5,867 bases of DNA from an uncultured Clostridia bacterium (GCA_946059285.1 CAMGMW010000080.1:1-5867), one strand, 5' to 3'. Shown: positions 1 to 5,813, counted from the stretch's first letter. A program made the numbers and translations. Notes: generated by a model not told the origin, from the sequence alone.

Positions 1-1160
1 TGTATCGACTTTGCGTACTCCGATGGGGAGGGGCCGAATTTATCTTTAAACGGACGGGGAAGATGGTGGAGCTTGGAATACTTCAGAAGTGCCGCGATCT
101 GCGAGAAATTCATCTGCCCGGCACGGATCAGGCTCTTACTTTCCTCCAGTTTGACACGCCGGATATATTCACCCGGTGAGATCCGCATCTGTCGGTGGAA
201 CAGCGCCGTCAAATGGGACGCGCTGACGCCGATCGCCTTCGCCACCGTCTCCACCGAAAGCTTATCGTAGACATGGTCCGCAATGTACTGCAGCGCACGG
301 CTGACAATCAGATTCTCGTTATTCACCGCGACAGGCGTTTTCAGTCGCTTTTTAGCGCCGCCGCTGTCCCGCAGGATCGACAGCAGCACCAGCTTCAGAT
401 AGCTGCGGATAAAATCGCCGCTGTAGGAATCCGTCAGCTCGCATTCATGCAGGATCTGCTTCAAGAAGCCCGCCTCCGCCGAGGAAAGCGCAAAAACCTG
501 ATTGGGCAGATGCTTTGCATATTCGCTCTCCAAGTCGAACGCAATCGTCAAAAAACGTGCCGTAGCATCCAGCTCGGTGTACTGCATATGCCACTGATCT
601 GGACCAAATACCATAAGCTGTCCCTGCCGAAGCGTAAAGCCGTTGCCGTCCACAACGCAGTTCAGCACTCCCCGATCCACATAGGTCAGTTCATACATGG
701 AATGCTTTTCGCCCTTGAACAGAAATCCGCTTTCCTCCTCATGGTAAAACAACGTGTAGATCTCTCCCAGCCGCAGGCAGTCCCCGATTTTCAGATTGTC
801 CAGCGCGCCAACCGCACCGCATTCCTCCAACGACGCATCTGACGGGAAAGCCATCCGAACGGAGCATTCTTCCTGATACGGCACGATGGCAAATTCCATC
901 CCGGCAGGCAGCCGTACGGGCTTGTCCAGATAGAAGCACGATGCACGCTCCGTGTTCCGCACAACAAGCACCGTCATGCCCATTTCGAAGTCAAGATATA
1001 TCTCGCCTGCCGTAAGCCGGTAATAATGGAGTATCCCCGCGGAATAATACTGCACCGTCTCCGTCCAAGCATCCCCCTTCGGGAAGCCGCGGTTGGGCAG
1101 GCTGTCCCGAAGAACCTTTCCGAACGGCGCAAAGCTCAGCCTATTCAAGTTTTCGACCAT
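1..1160 (-). CDS. AraC-family transcriptional regulator with two N-terminal beta-rich (cupin-like) segments; C-terminus cut by window edge
   Basis: The frame is open from ATG at 1158-1160 to the left edge (386 codons seen), so only the last few residues are missing. The C-terminal AraC/XylS DNA-binding domain spans about residues 284-386. Its first helix-turn-helix is near 303-324 (LSVETVAKAIGVSASHLTAL), and the end matches the family signature, FKDKFGPSPSEY (371-382). Residues about 135-195 form an AraC-type cupin sensor (HSMYELTYVDRG, then GQLMVFGPDQWH). Residues 1-115 are a further beta-rich segment opening with NLNRLSFAPFGKVL, which recalls the start of ureidoglycolate-lyase-fold cupins; that resemblance is weak and by eye. 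A G-rich ribosome site (GGGGGGAG, 1165-1172) lies only 4 nt before the ATG. The gene starts 26 bp after the nucleotidyltransferase stop with no promoter between, so the two are probably cotranscribed. It is presumably a cytoplasmic, ligand-sensing regulator; ligand and targets are unknown. The second HTH carries two prolines (P368, P370). Confidence 0.92.
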   Translation of the reverse strand, partial: MVENLNRLSFAPFGKVLRDSLPNRGFPKGDAWTETVQYYSAGILHYYRLTAGEIYLDFEMGMTVLVVRNTERASCFYLDKPVRLPAGMEFAIVPYQEECSVRMAFPSDASLEECGAVGALDNLKIGDCLRLGEIYTLFYHEEESGFLFKGEKHSMYELTYVDRGVLNCVVDGNGFTLRQGQLMVFGPDQWHMQYTELDATARFLTIAFDLESEYAKHLPNQVFALSSAEAGFLKQILHECELTDSYSGDFIRSYLKLVLLSILRDSGGAKKRLKTPVAVNNENLIVSRALQYIADHVYDKLSVETVAKAIGVSASHLTALFHRQMRISPGEYIRRVKLEESKSLIRAGQMNFSQIAALLKYSKLHHLPRPFKDKFGPSPSEYAKSI

Positions 1161-1186
1161 TGTGCTCCCCCCTGTGCTCCGTGGGC

Positions 1187-2092
1187 TTATGCAAACAGAA
1201 TCTCCGGGTATTTTCCTTCTGCGCGCAGTGACGCCAGTGCCGCCTGCACCGCCGCAAGATCCTCATGATAGGTTACACCGTACCATGCTTCGTCAGTGGT
1301 CAGCACCCGAACACTGCCCAGACCCTCCTTAATCTGCGCGTTTGCCACTTCGGGCAAATAGAACTCGCATTTGGTGGGATTGCATGGCAAATTTTCATCT
1401 AAAAATCGGGGAAAGCGTTCTTCCAGCTCCCGCAGAATCCTTGGACGGAAGCCCCAGAAATTCATTGATACCACCGTCTCCCCTGAAAGCGCATGGTATT
1501 CCTTGCCATCCAGTGTGTATGCCGCGTCGTTTCCGCGTTTTTCAATGTGCGTCCGTTCTGTTACATCGGTCAAATAGCCGTTTTCCAGCTTGCACACACC
1601 CCGTGCCACACTTCCGTTTTCTGTCATGGCATTACGCAGGCGGTAGCCTACCATGGCATACGCATTGTCCGGCTGCTCCTGCCGCAGAAAGTCCGCGATC
1701 GCTTCATATGCACCCCGTCCGTAAAAATCGTCTGCGTTGATCACCGCAAAGGGTCCGTCGATCTCGTCCTTTGCACACAGCACCGCGTGTCCGGTTCCCC
1801 ACGGCTTCACCCGTCCCTCCGGCACTGCGTATCCGGCGGGCAGACAGTCCGTCTCCTGATAGGCATAGGCAACTTCCATGTGCCGTTCCACGCAAGCGAC
1901 TGTCTTCTTAAAGTCCTCCGCTATGGCGTGCTTAATGATGAAAACCACCTTGCCGAAGCCGGCACGGCAGGCATCATAGAGAGAATAGTGAATAATGCTG
2001 TTTCCCTTTGCATCCACCGGCGTCATCTGCTTTAAACCGCCGAATCTACTGCCCATACCTGCCGCCATAACCACCAATGTCGGTTTTTTCAT
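1187..2092 (-). CDS. GlmU/RmlA-like sugar-phosphate nucleotidyltransferase family protein
   Basis: This is a 301-residue cytoplasmic protein with a single GT-A-type nucleotidyltransferase fold. The N-terminal nucleotide-binding loop reads AAGMGSRFGGLKQ (10-22). PWGTGHAVL (97-105) matches the base/sugar-contact region, and NADDFYG (119-125) carries the acidic pair expected to bind Mg2+. NFWGF (211-215) and the YGVTYHED region (271-278) complete the C-terminal part. Known members transfer an NMP from an NTP to a sugar-1-phosphate, or to a similar phosphorylated alcohol, and release PPi; neither the nucleotide nor the acceptor can be read from the sequence. There is no left-handed beta-helix acetyltransferase domain, so this is not full-length GlmU. 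The start is supported by AAAGGAA (2101-2107), 8 nt before the ATG, and by a promoter just upstream. It leads an operon with the AraC regulator. Related proteins sometimes sit beside APH-like sugar kinases; none is visible here. Confidence 0.88.
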   Translation of the reverse strand: MKKPTLVVMAAGMGSRFGGLKQMTPVDAKGNSIIHYSLYDACRAGFGKVVFIIKHAIAEDFKKTVACVERHMEVAYAYQETDCLPAGYAVPEGRVKPWGTGHAVLCAKDEIDGPFAVINADDFYGRGAYEAIADFLRQEQPDNAYAMVGYRLRNAMTENGSVARGVCKLENGYLTDVTERTHIEKRGNDAAYTLDGKEYHALSGETVVSMNFWGFRPRILRELEERFPRFLDENLPCNPTKCEFYLPEVANAQIKEGLGSVRVLTTDEAWYGVTYHEDLAAVQAALASLRAEGKYPEILFA

Positions 2093-2122
2093 TCCTATAC
2101 TTCCTTTGCTTTTTGTTCTGTC

Positions 2123-2151
2123 ATTATATCAAAAGGAGAAGAAAACCTCAA
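2123..2151 (-). promoter_or_regulatory. Promoter of the nucleotidyltransferase-araC operon
   Basis: Read on the minus strand: -35 TTGAGG (2146-2151), a 17-bp spacer, and a perfect -10 TATAAT (2123-2128) preceded by GA. Transcription should begin near 2116, giving a leader of about 24 nt before the ATG at 2092. This is too short for a riboswitch, so control would act at the promoter. Confidence 0.8.
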
Positions 2152-2162
2152 TGCTTTTTTGT

Positions 2163-2176
2163 GATTTTGAAAAATC
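2163..2176. promoter_or_regulatory. Small A/T-rich dyad between divergent promoters (possible operator)
   Basis: GATTTT (2163-2168) and AAAATC (2171-2176) are perfect 6-bp inverted arms around a 2-bp centre. The dyad sits between the two divergent -35 boxes (2151 and 2201), where a regulator could act on both promoters. Such short A/T-rich dyads also arise by chance, so the operator call is an inference from position only. Confidence 0.25.
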
Positions 2177-2200
2177 TTCTCCCAAAACAGAAATCCAACG

Positions 2201-2229
2201 TTGACACCTGTGCGGAAATTGGGTAGGAT
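2201..2229 (+). promoter_or_regulatory. Promoter of the CBS-pyrophosphatase gene
   Basis: A perfect -35 TTGACA (2201-2206) is followed by a 17-bp spacer and -10 TAGGAT (2224-2229, 4 of 6 matches). The expected start is near 2236, leaving a leader of about 30 nt that holds the ribosome binding site AAAAGGAGG (2251-2259), 6 nt before the ATG. Confidence 0.75.
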
Positions 2230-2265
2230 AAAGACATAGGATCTGCTTCAAAAAGGAGGCTTTTC

Positions 2266-3882
2266 ATGGATACGATTTTTGTAACCGGTCATCGTAATCC
2301 CGACACGGACTCCATTGTTTCCGCCATGGCATACGCCGCTTTGCGCAACGCGTTGGGGGACCGCGAGTATCGGGCGGCCCGACTTGGCCACGTCAGTGAC
2401 GAATCACCCCTGGTACTCGACCGCTTCGGTTTCACCCCACCGACATGGATCAAAACCATGCGGACGCAGGTGCGGGACCTGGACTACGACACGCCCCCCG
2501 CGCTTTCCTCTGCCGTTACGGTCAGCCGCGCATGGGCGACGCTTTCCGCCGATCCCTCCATTGCCGCCATCCCCGTGACAAACGAAGATGGCACCCTGTT
2601 CGGAATGCTCTCCTCCGGTGATATCGCCGCCTGTGACATGCGCTCCATTGAGCGTCCCCACATTGAGGAGATTCCTGTTTTTAATCTGTTGAGCGTGCTG
2701 GAGGGCAGAATGCTCAACGAGGCTGGTAACTTCGTGGACACCATTACGGGAGATGTGTCCATCGCTTTGCCGCAAAGCTGTGAAAACCTGCTTTTTTCCG
2801 GCAGGGACAGCATCGTTGTCTGCGGGCACCAGCCGGACATGGTGCGGCGTGCACTGGAAATCGGCGTGCGTTGCGTGATCCTATGTCAGGCGGAGCTGGA
2901 CGATGAGCTGCGCTCCATGCCAACGGATACCTGCATCATTTCCACGCCCTTTGACGCATACCGGGCTGTGCGGCTGATCTATCAGTCCTTACCCATTCGC
3001 CGCATCTGCCGTACCACCAATCTGGAGTGTTTCCATCTGGATGACTTTGTGGACGATGTGCGGGAGGGCATGCTGAAAAGCCGCTACCGCTGCTACCCCA
3101 TTTTGGACGAAAACGAGCGAGTCGTCGGCACGCTGTCGCGATACCATTTGATCCGTCCCCGCCGGAAGCGGGTCGTTCTGGTGGACCACAATGAGGCGGC
3201 GCAGTCCGTGCCGGGTCTGGAGCAGGCGGAGATTCTGGAAATCATCGACCATCACAGACTTGCTGACATTCAGACCGGCAATCCTATCTATTTCCGCAAC
3301 GAGCCGGTGGGCAGTACGACAACCATTATCGCCGGAATGTATCAGGAAAAGGGTCTGATGCCGTCGGAAAAGCTGGCAGGCATCATGGCCGCGGCGATCG
3401 TCTCGGACACAGTCATGTTTAAATCCCCCACCTGCACACAGCGAGACCGGAATATGGCTGAACGTATGGCCAGAATCGCCAATGTCTCTTTGGAAGAGCT
3501 TGGACAGCAGATTTTCTCCGCCTCCTGGTCGGACGATAAGACAGCAGAGGAATTGATGTTTACCGACTTCAAGGATTTCCACATCGCGGGGCATGACCTC
3601 GGGGTCGGGCAGATCACCTGCGTCAATTCCGAGCACATTCTCAAGCGGAAGGAAGAGTTCCTTGACGTCATGCGCAAAACAATGGAGGAAAAGCATTACA
3701 GCCTGATGCTTCTCATGCTCACCGACGTTCTGCGCGAGGGCACACAGCTCATTTATCTGGGTGATGAAGATACCATTCGGCAGGCGTTTTCTTCCGACGC
3801 AAAGCATAACGTGGTCTTCCTTCCCCACGTCATGTCCAGAAAAAAACAGGTCATACCCACGCTCTCGGCAATGTGGGGTTAA
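2266..3882 (+). CDS. ppaC: CBS-domain family II (manganese-dependent) inorganic pyrophosphatase with DRTGG domain
   Basis: Hydrolyses pyrophosphate to two phosphates in the cytosol, pulling PPi-releasing reactions forward. The 538-residue protein shows the full CBS-PPase layout. The N-terminal DHH part has GHRNPDTDS (8-16), with H9, D13 and D15 as metal ligands. A regulatory insert runs from about 71 to 298: CBS1 (about 71-130), a DRTGG-like domain (about 137-245) and CBS2 (about 247-298). The DHH part then resumes with LVDHNE (D307), IDHH (D328, H329, H330) and IVSD (D381), and the DHHA2 domain ends in SRKKQVIP (524-531), whose R525 and K526 bind substrate. All catalytic residues known from Bacillus family II enzymes appear present. 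In characterised CBS-PPases the insert binds adenine nucleotides (AMP/ADP inhibit; ATP or diadenosine polyphosphates can activate), so similar energy-state control is likely. The start is fixed by AAAAGGAGG 6 nt upstream. It has its own promoter and appears monocistronic. Confidence 0.97.
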   Translation: MDTIFVTGHRNPDTDSIVSAMAYAALRNALGDREYRAARLGHVSDESPLVLDRFGFTPPTWIKTMRTQVRDLDYDTPPALSSAVTVSRAWATLSADPSIAAIPVTNEDGTLFGMLSSGDIAACDMRSIERPHIEEIPVFNLLSVLEGRMLNEAGNFVDTITGDVSIALPQSCENLLFSGRDSIVVCGHQPDMVRRALEIGVRCVILCQAELDDELRSMPTDTCIISTPFDAYRAVRLIYQSLPIRRICRTTNLECFHLDDFVDDVREGMLKSRYRCYPILDENERVVGTLSRYHLIRPRRKRVVLVDHNEAAQSVPGLEQAEILEIIDHHRLADIQTGNPIYFRNEPVGSTTTIIAGMYQEKGLMPSEKLAGIMAAAIVSDTVMFKSPTCTQRDRNMAERMARIANVSLEELGQQIFSASWSDDKTAEELMFTDFKDFHIAGHDLGVGQITCVNSEHILKRKEEFLDVMRKTMEEKHYSLMLLMLTDVLREGTQLIYLGDEDTIRQAFSSDAKHNVVFLPHVMSRKKQVIPTLSAMWG

Positions 3883-3919
3883 TACCGATTCCTGATTGAA
3901 AGATTGAAGCAGGTATCCC

Positions 3920-3934
3920 GTGTGCTGCGCACAC
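3920..3934. repeat. Perfect 6-bp hairpin GTGTGC-TGC-GCACAC
   Basis: Arms 3920-3925 and 3929-3934 pair perfectly around a 3-nt loop, 38 bp after the pyrophosphatase stop. No T-tract follows, so it is not a standard Rho-independent terminator. It may contribute to 3'-end structure of the transcript. Confidence 0.5.
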
Positions 3935-3940
3935 TCACAT

Positions 3941-3964
3941 CGTGCTGACGCACGCTGTGCCGTC
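3941..3964. repeat. Overlapping small hairpins with alternative pairing
   Basis: CGTGC (3941-3945) pairs with GCACG (3950-3954) around TGAC. The same right arm can instead form GAC-GCAC (3947-3953) with GTGC-C-GTC (3957-3964, one bulged C). The two folds exclude each other. Both are short, and no function can be assigned. Confidence 0.35.
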
Positions 3965-3969
3965 TTGCG

Positions 3970-4026
3970 TAGAATCTGACGCGCCTTCGGCGCTATAAAA
4001 ATTTTAAAGCTTCTTATCAGATTCTA
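3970..4026. repeat. Nested inverted repeat: 10-bp outer stem around a GC-rich hairpin
   Basis: The outer arms TAGAATCTGA (3970-3979) and TCAGATTCTA (4017-4026) are perfect reverse complements. Just inside the left arm is a perfect hairpin, GCGCC-TTC-GGCGC (3981-3993), followed by an A/T-rich run with AAAATTTT. It could be a structured 3' end or weak terminator of the pyrophosphatase gene, or a small interspersed repeat. Copies elsewhere in the genome would decide. Confidence 0.65.
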
Positions 4027-4057
4027 GTATAAACCGCCACGCTTTGCCGTGTTTTCG

Positions 4058-4160
4058 GAGCGTGCTGCAAAATCTGCCCGTCCATATCATTGTGAAGCGC
4101 AATGCGTCTTTTCACGATGGGCAATCGGAGTTTTGCAGCACGCTCGATTTTTGTTATTTT
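4058..4160 (+). terminator. 88-bp structured inverted repeat with T-rich tail; candidate terminator or MITE-like repeat
   Basis: The arms GAGCGTGCTGCAAAA (4058-4072) and TTTTGCAGCACGCTC (4131-4145) are perfect over 15 bp. Inside them TGCCCGTC (4075-4082) pairs with GATGGGCA (4116-4123), with one G-U pair in RNA. GTGAA (4092-4096) then pairs with TTCAC (4111-4115). The right arm is followed by a T-rich stretch (TTTTT at 4148-4152, 11 T in 13 bases over 4148-4160), as in a Rho-independent terminator for the upstream gene. The 58-nt interior is much longer than a normal terminator loop, so a small mobile-type repeat remains possible; no target-site duplication is evident. It lies upstream of the permease promoter, so it is not in that gene's leader. 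Confidence 0.55.
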
Positions 4161-4171
4161 CATGCGGCAGA

Positions 4172-4200
4172 TTGCACATATCCACAAAATATGCTAGAAT
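4172..4200 (+). promoter_or_regulatory. Extended -10 promoter of the nucleobase permease gene
   Basis: TGC followed by TAGAAT (4195-4200) forms an extended -10 element. A weak -35, TTGCAC (4172-4177), lies 17 bp upstream. Transcription from about 4207 leaves a leader of only about 22 nt, which excludes a purine riboswitch or PyrR attenuator in this transcript. Confidence 0.65.
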
Positions 4201-4215
4201 AGGGATATCAAATTC

Positions 4216-4222
4216 AAGGAGG
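4216..4222 (+). promoter_or_regulatory. Ribosome binding site that sets the permease start
   Basis: AAGGAGG lies 6 nt before ATG 4229. It shows that translation begins there and not at the in-frame ATG 4049, 60 codons upstream, which lies before the promoter. Confidence 0.9.
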
Positions 4223-4228
4223 CTATCT

Positions 4229-5767
4229 ATGAAGCTGAAAGCAGTCCTCACCGGCGGTGACCGACCAGGGAAAGCTGTCACCCTCGGCATCCAGCACGTT
4301 TTTGCCATGTTCGGTTCCACCGTCCTCGTTCCGGCACTGACTGGACTGGATCCGGCCGTTACCCTCTTCTGTATGGGCATCGGCACGCTGATTTTCCATC
4401 TCATTACCAAGGGCATCGTCCCCGCGTTCATGGGCTCCAGTTTTGCCTTTATCGAAGCCATTGGCATGGTCACCAAATACTGCTCGGACCATAATATCGC
4501 TAATTTCCCCTCCTATGTCGGCTGGGGCATCATGGCATCCGGCGTTCTGTACGTTATTTTGTCCTTTGTTGTCAAGCTCTTCGGCGCAAAACGGATCACC
4601 AGCTTCTTCCCTCCCGTCGTGACCGGGTGCATGATCATTATCATCGGTATGATGCTTGCGCCGACCGCTATGAGCAACATCACCACCGTACACGGCGACT
4701 TTGCCCAGGACACCGTACTGATTGCCGACCTGAACAAGGCCCCGGAGAACGGCTACCGCTATATGATGCAGCTTGACGCCAGCGGAAATACCGTTGTTTC
4801 CGGCTGGGTGCTTGAGCAGGACCTCGTATTGAAGGAAACCGACCGCAATGACCCGGAGTATGTGAATCCCGGCAATCAGTATGTGGTCGAAAACATCAGC
4901 GGCGTCTCTATGAAAAATCAAGCGGAAGCTGATTCTGCCACCGTTGCCGGCACGCAACAATGGAAAAACGCGGTTGTCGCCGTCTTTACCGTCATTGTGA
5001 TCGTTCTGGTCATGTTCGCCGCAAAGGGCTTCCTCAAGCTCATTCCCATCCTGATCGGCATTGTCGCCGGTTACCTGCTTTCCATGGCACTCGGTATGGT
5101 AGATACCTCGAACGTCCTGGCCAACGGTGTGATCAACTACCCACACATTCAGCTTCCTGCCTTTGAAAACTGGGACGCGATTATCTATTCCATTACTATG
5201 ATCGCCCCAATTTCCATCGTCACCTTCGTTGAGCACGTTGGCGACATCACTGCCAATGGCGCCGTCACCGGTCAAGATTACATTGAAAATCCCGGTCTGC
5301 ACCGTACGCTGCTCGGCTGCGGTCTCGCCTCCATCTTCTCCGGCGGCATGGGCGGTCCCGCTGCTACAACCTACTCCGAAAACACCGGCGTGCTTGCCGC
5401 AACCCGCAACTACAACCCGGCAACGCTCCGCATTGCCGCGGTCTTCGCCATCGCGCTTGCTTTCCTTGCGCCGGTCTCCGGCATTTTGAACACCATTCCC
5501 ACTGCCGTCATGGGCGGCGTATCCATCGTCCTGTTCGGCATGATTGCTTCGGTCGGTCTGCGCATGCTTGTGGAAAACAAGGTCGATTTTACAAAGAGCC
5601 GCAATTTAATCATCGCCGCTGTGATGATGGTCATCGGTCTCGGTCTGTCCGACGGTATCTCAATCGGCAGTGTCACGGTCTCCGCCACCGCCATTGCCGC
5701 CGCTTTGGGTGTGATTCTGAACAAGGTTCTCCCTGGGGAGGAAAAGGTTAAGGAACCTGTGAAATAA
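4229..5767 (+). CDS. uraA: NCS2-family (SLC23-type) nucleobase permease, UraA-like uracil/xanthine group
   Basis: A polytopic inner-membrane protein predicted to import uracil or a related nucleobase by proton symport. Family marks run along the 512 residues: QHVFAMFGSTVLVP (22-35, the NCS2 QH motif in TM1), GSSFAFI (69-75, TM3), FVEHVGDITA (333-342, TM8) and TTYSENTGVLAATR (380-393, TM10), then VENKVDFTKSRNL (448-460). E335 and E384 correspond to the uracil-binding E241 and E290 of E. coli UraA. D339 replaces UraA H245, so substrate preference is uncertain. The protein is longer than E. coli UraA (about 430 residues), mainly through a hydrophilic segment at about 150-246 between TM5 and TM6, predicted to face outside. 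The start is set by AAGGAGG 6 nt upstream. The gene has its own promoter and a terminator just after the stop, so it appears monocistronic. Confidence 0.95.
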   Translation: MKLKAVLTGGDRPGKAVTLGIQHVFAMFGSTVLVPALTGLDPAVTLFCMGIGTLIFHLITKGIVPAFMGSSFAFIEAIGMVTKYCSDHNIANFPSYVGWGIMASGVLYVILSFVVKLFGAKRITSFFPPVVTGCMIIIIGMMLAPTAMSNITTVHGDFAQDTVLIADLNKAPENGYRYMMQLDASGNTVVSGWVLEQDLVLKETDRNDPEYVNPGNQYVVENISGVSMKNQAEADSATVAGTQQWKNAVVAVFTVIVIVLVMFAAKGFLKLIPILIGIVAGYLLSMALGMVDTSNVLANGVINYPHIQLPAFENWDAIIYSITMIAPISIVTFVEHVGDITANGAVTGQDYIENPGLHRTLLGCGLASIFSGGMGGPAATTYSENTGVLAATRNYNPATLRIAAVFAIALAFLAPVSGILNTIPTAVMGGVSIVLFGMIASVGLRMLVENKVDFTKSRNLIIAAVMMVIGLGLSDGISIGSVTVSATAIAAALGVILNKVLPGEEKVKEPVK

Positions 5768-5783
5768 TCACTGCATAGAAACA

Positions 5784-5813
5784 AAACGGGCGCGTTTTTC
5801 AACGCGCCCGTTT
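5784..5813 (+). terminator. Strong intrinsic terminator hairpin after the permease gene
   Basis: AAACGGGCGCGTT (5784-5796) and AACGCGCCCGTTT (5801-5813) are perfect 13-bp arms around a TTTC loop, 16 bp after the stop codon. The A/T ends of the stem supply the short T-tract on both strands, so it may work in both directions. Confidence 0.9.

Larger units (their letters stand above)
3883..4228. other. Gene-free, palindrome-rich intergenic interval
   Basis: I find no convincing coding sequence in these 346 bp. An open frame from 4049 joins the permease gene but has neither a ribosome site nor permease-like sequence before 4229. The interval holds, in order, a tandem GATTGAA pair (3894-3900, 3902-3908), two small hairpins (3920-3934, 3941-3954), a nested inverted repeat (3970-4026), a long 15-bp inverted repeat (4058-4145) and the permease promoter. 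The pyrophosphatase transcript must end somewhere inside it. Confidence 0.8.

Noticed and set aside
195..842. Long plus-strand open frame (215 codons) opposite the AraC gene
   Set aside because: It is an antisense shadow: no ribosome site, and the minus-strand frame has clear AraC motifs throughout.
2131..2203. Possible 17-residue leader peptide on the plus strand (ATG 2150, stop TGA 2201-2203) with AAGGAG upstream
   Set aside because: The spacing of 11 nt is long, no plus-strand promoter is visible before it, and its bases coincide with the minus-strand promoter, whose elements explain them better.
2989..3828. 279-codon minus-strand open frame opposite the pyrophosphatase
   Set aside because: The plus strand encodes every catalytic motif of the CBS-PPase; the reverse frame has no recognisable domain or ribosome site.
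3894..3908. Tandem GATTGAA pair after the pyrophosphatase stop
   Set aside because: Two 7-bp copies with an 8-bp period are too short and too few to support a repeat array or binding-site call.
4049..4228. 60-codon N-terminal extension of the permease reading frame starting at ATG 4049
   Set aside because: It has no ribosome binding site, lies across the inverted repeat and upstream of the promoter, and its translation does not resemble permease sequence. ATG 4229 has AAGGAGG at 6 nt and begins the conserved N-terminus.
4201..4228. Purine riboswitch or PyrR-type attenuator ahead of the permease gene
   Set aside because: The leader from the visible promoter is only about 22 nt, and the conserved purine-riboswitch core and PyrR-binding motif were not found upstream.
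4223..5302. 359-codon minus-strand open frame opposite the permease
   Set aside because: It is an antisense shadow of a GC-biased gene, rich in H, D, G and N as expected from the complement of a membrane-protein sequence, with no supporting start signals.
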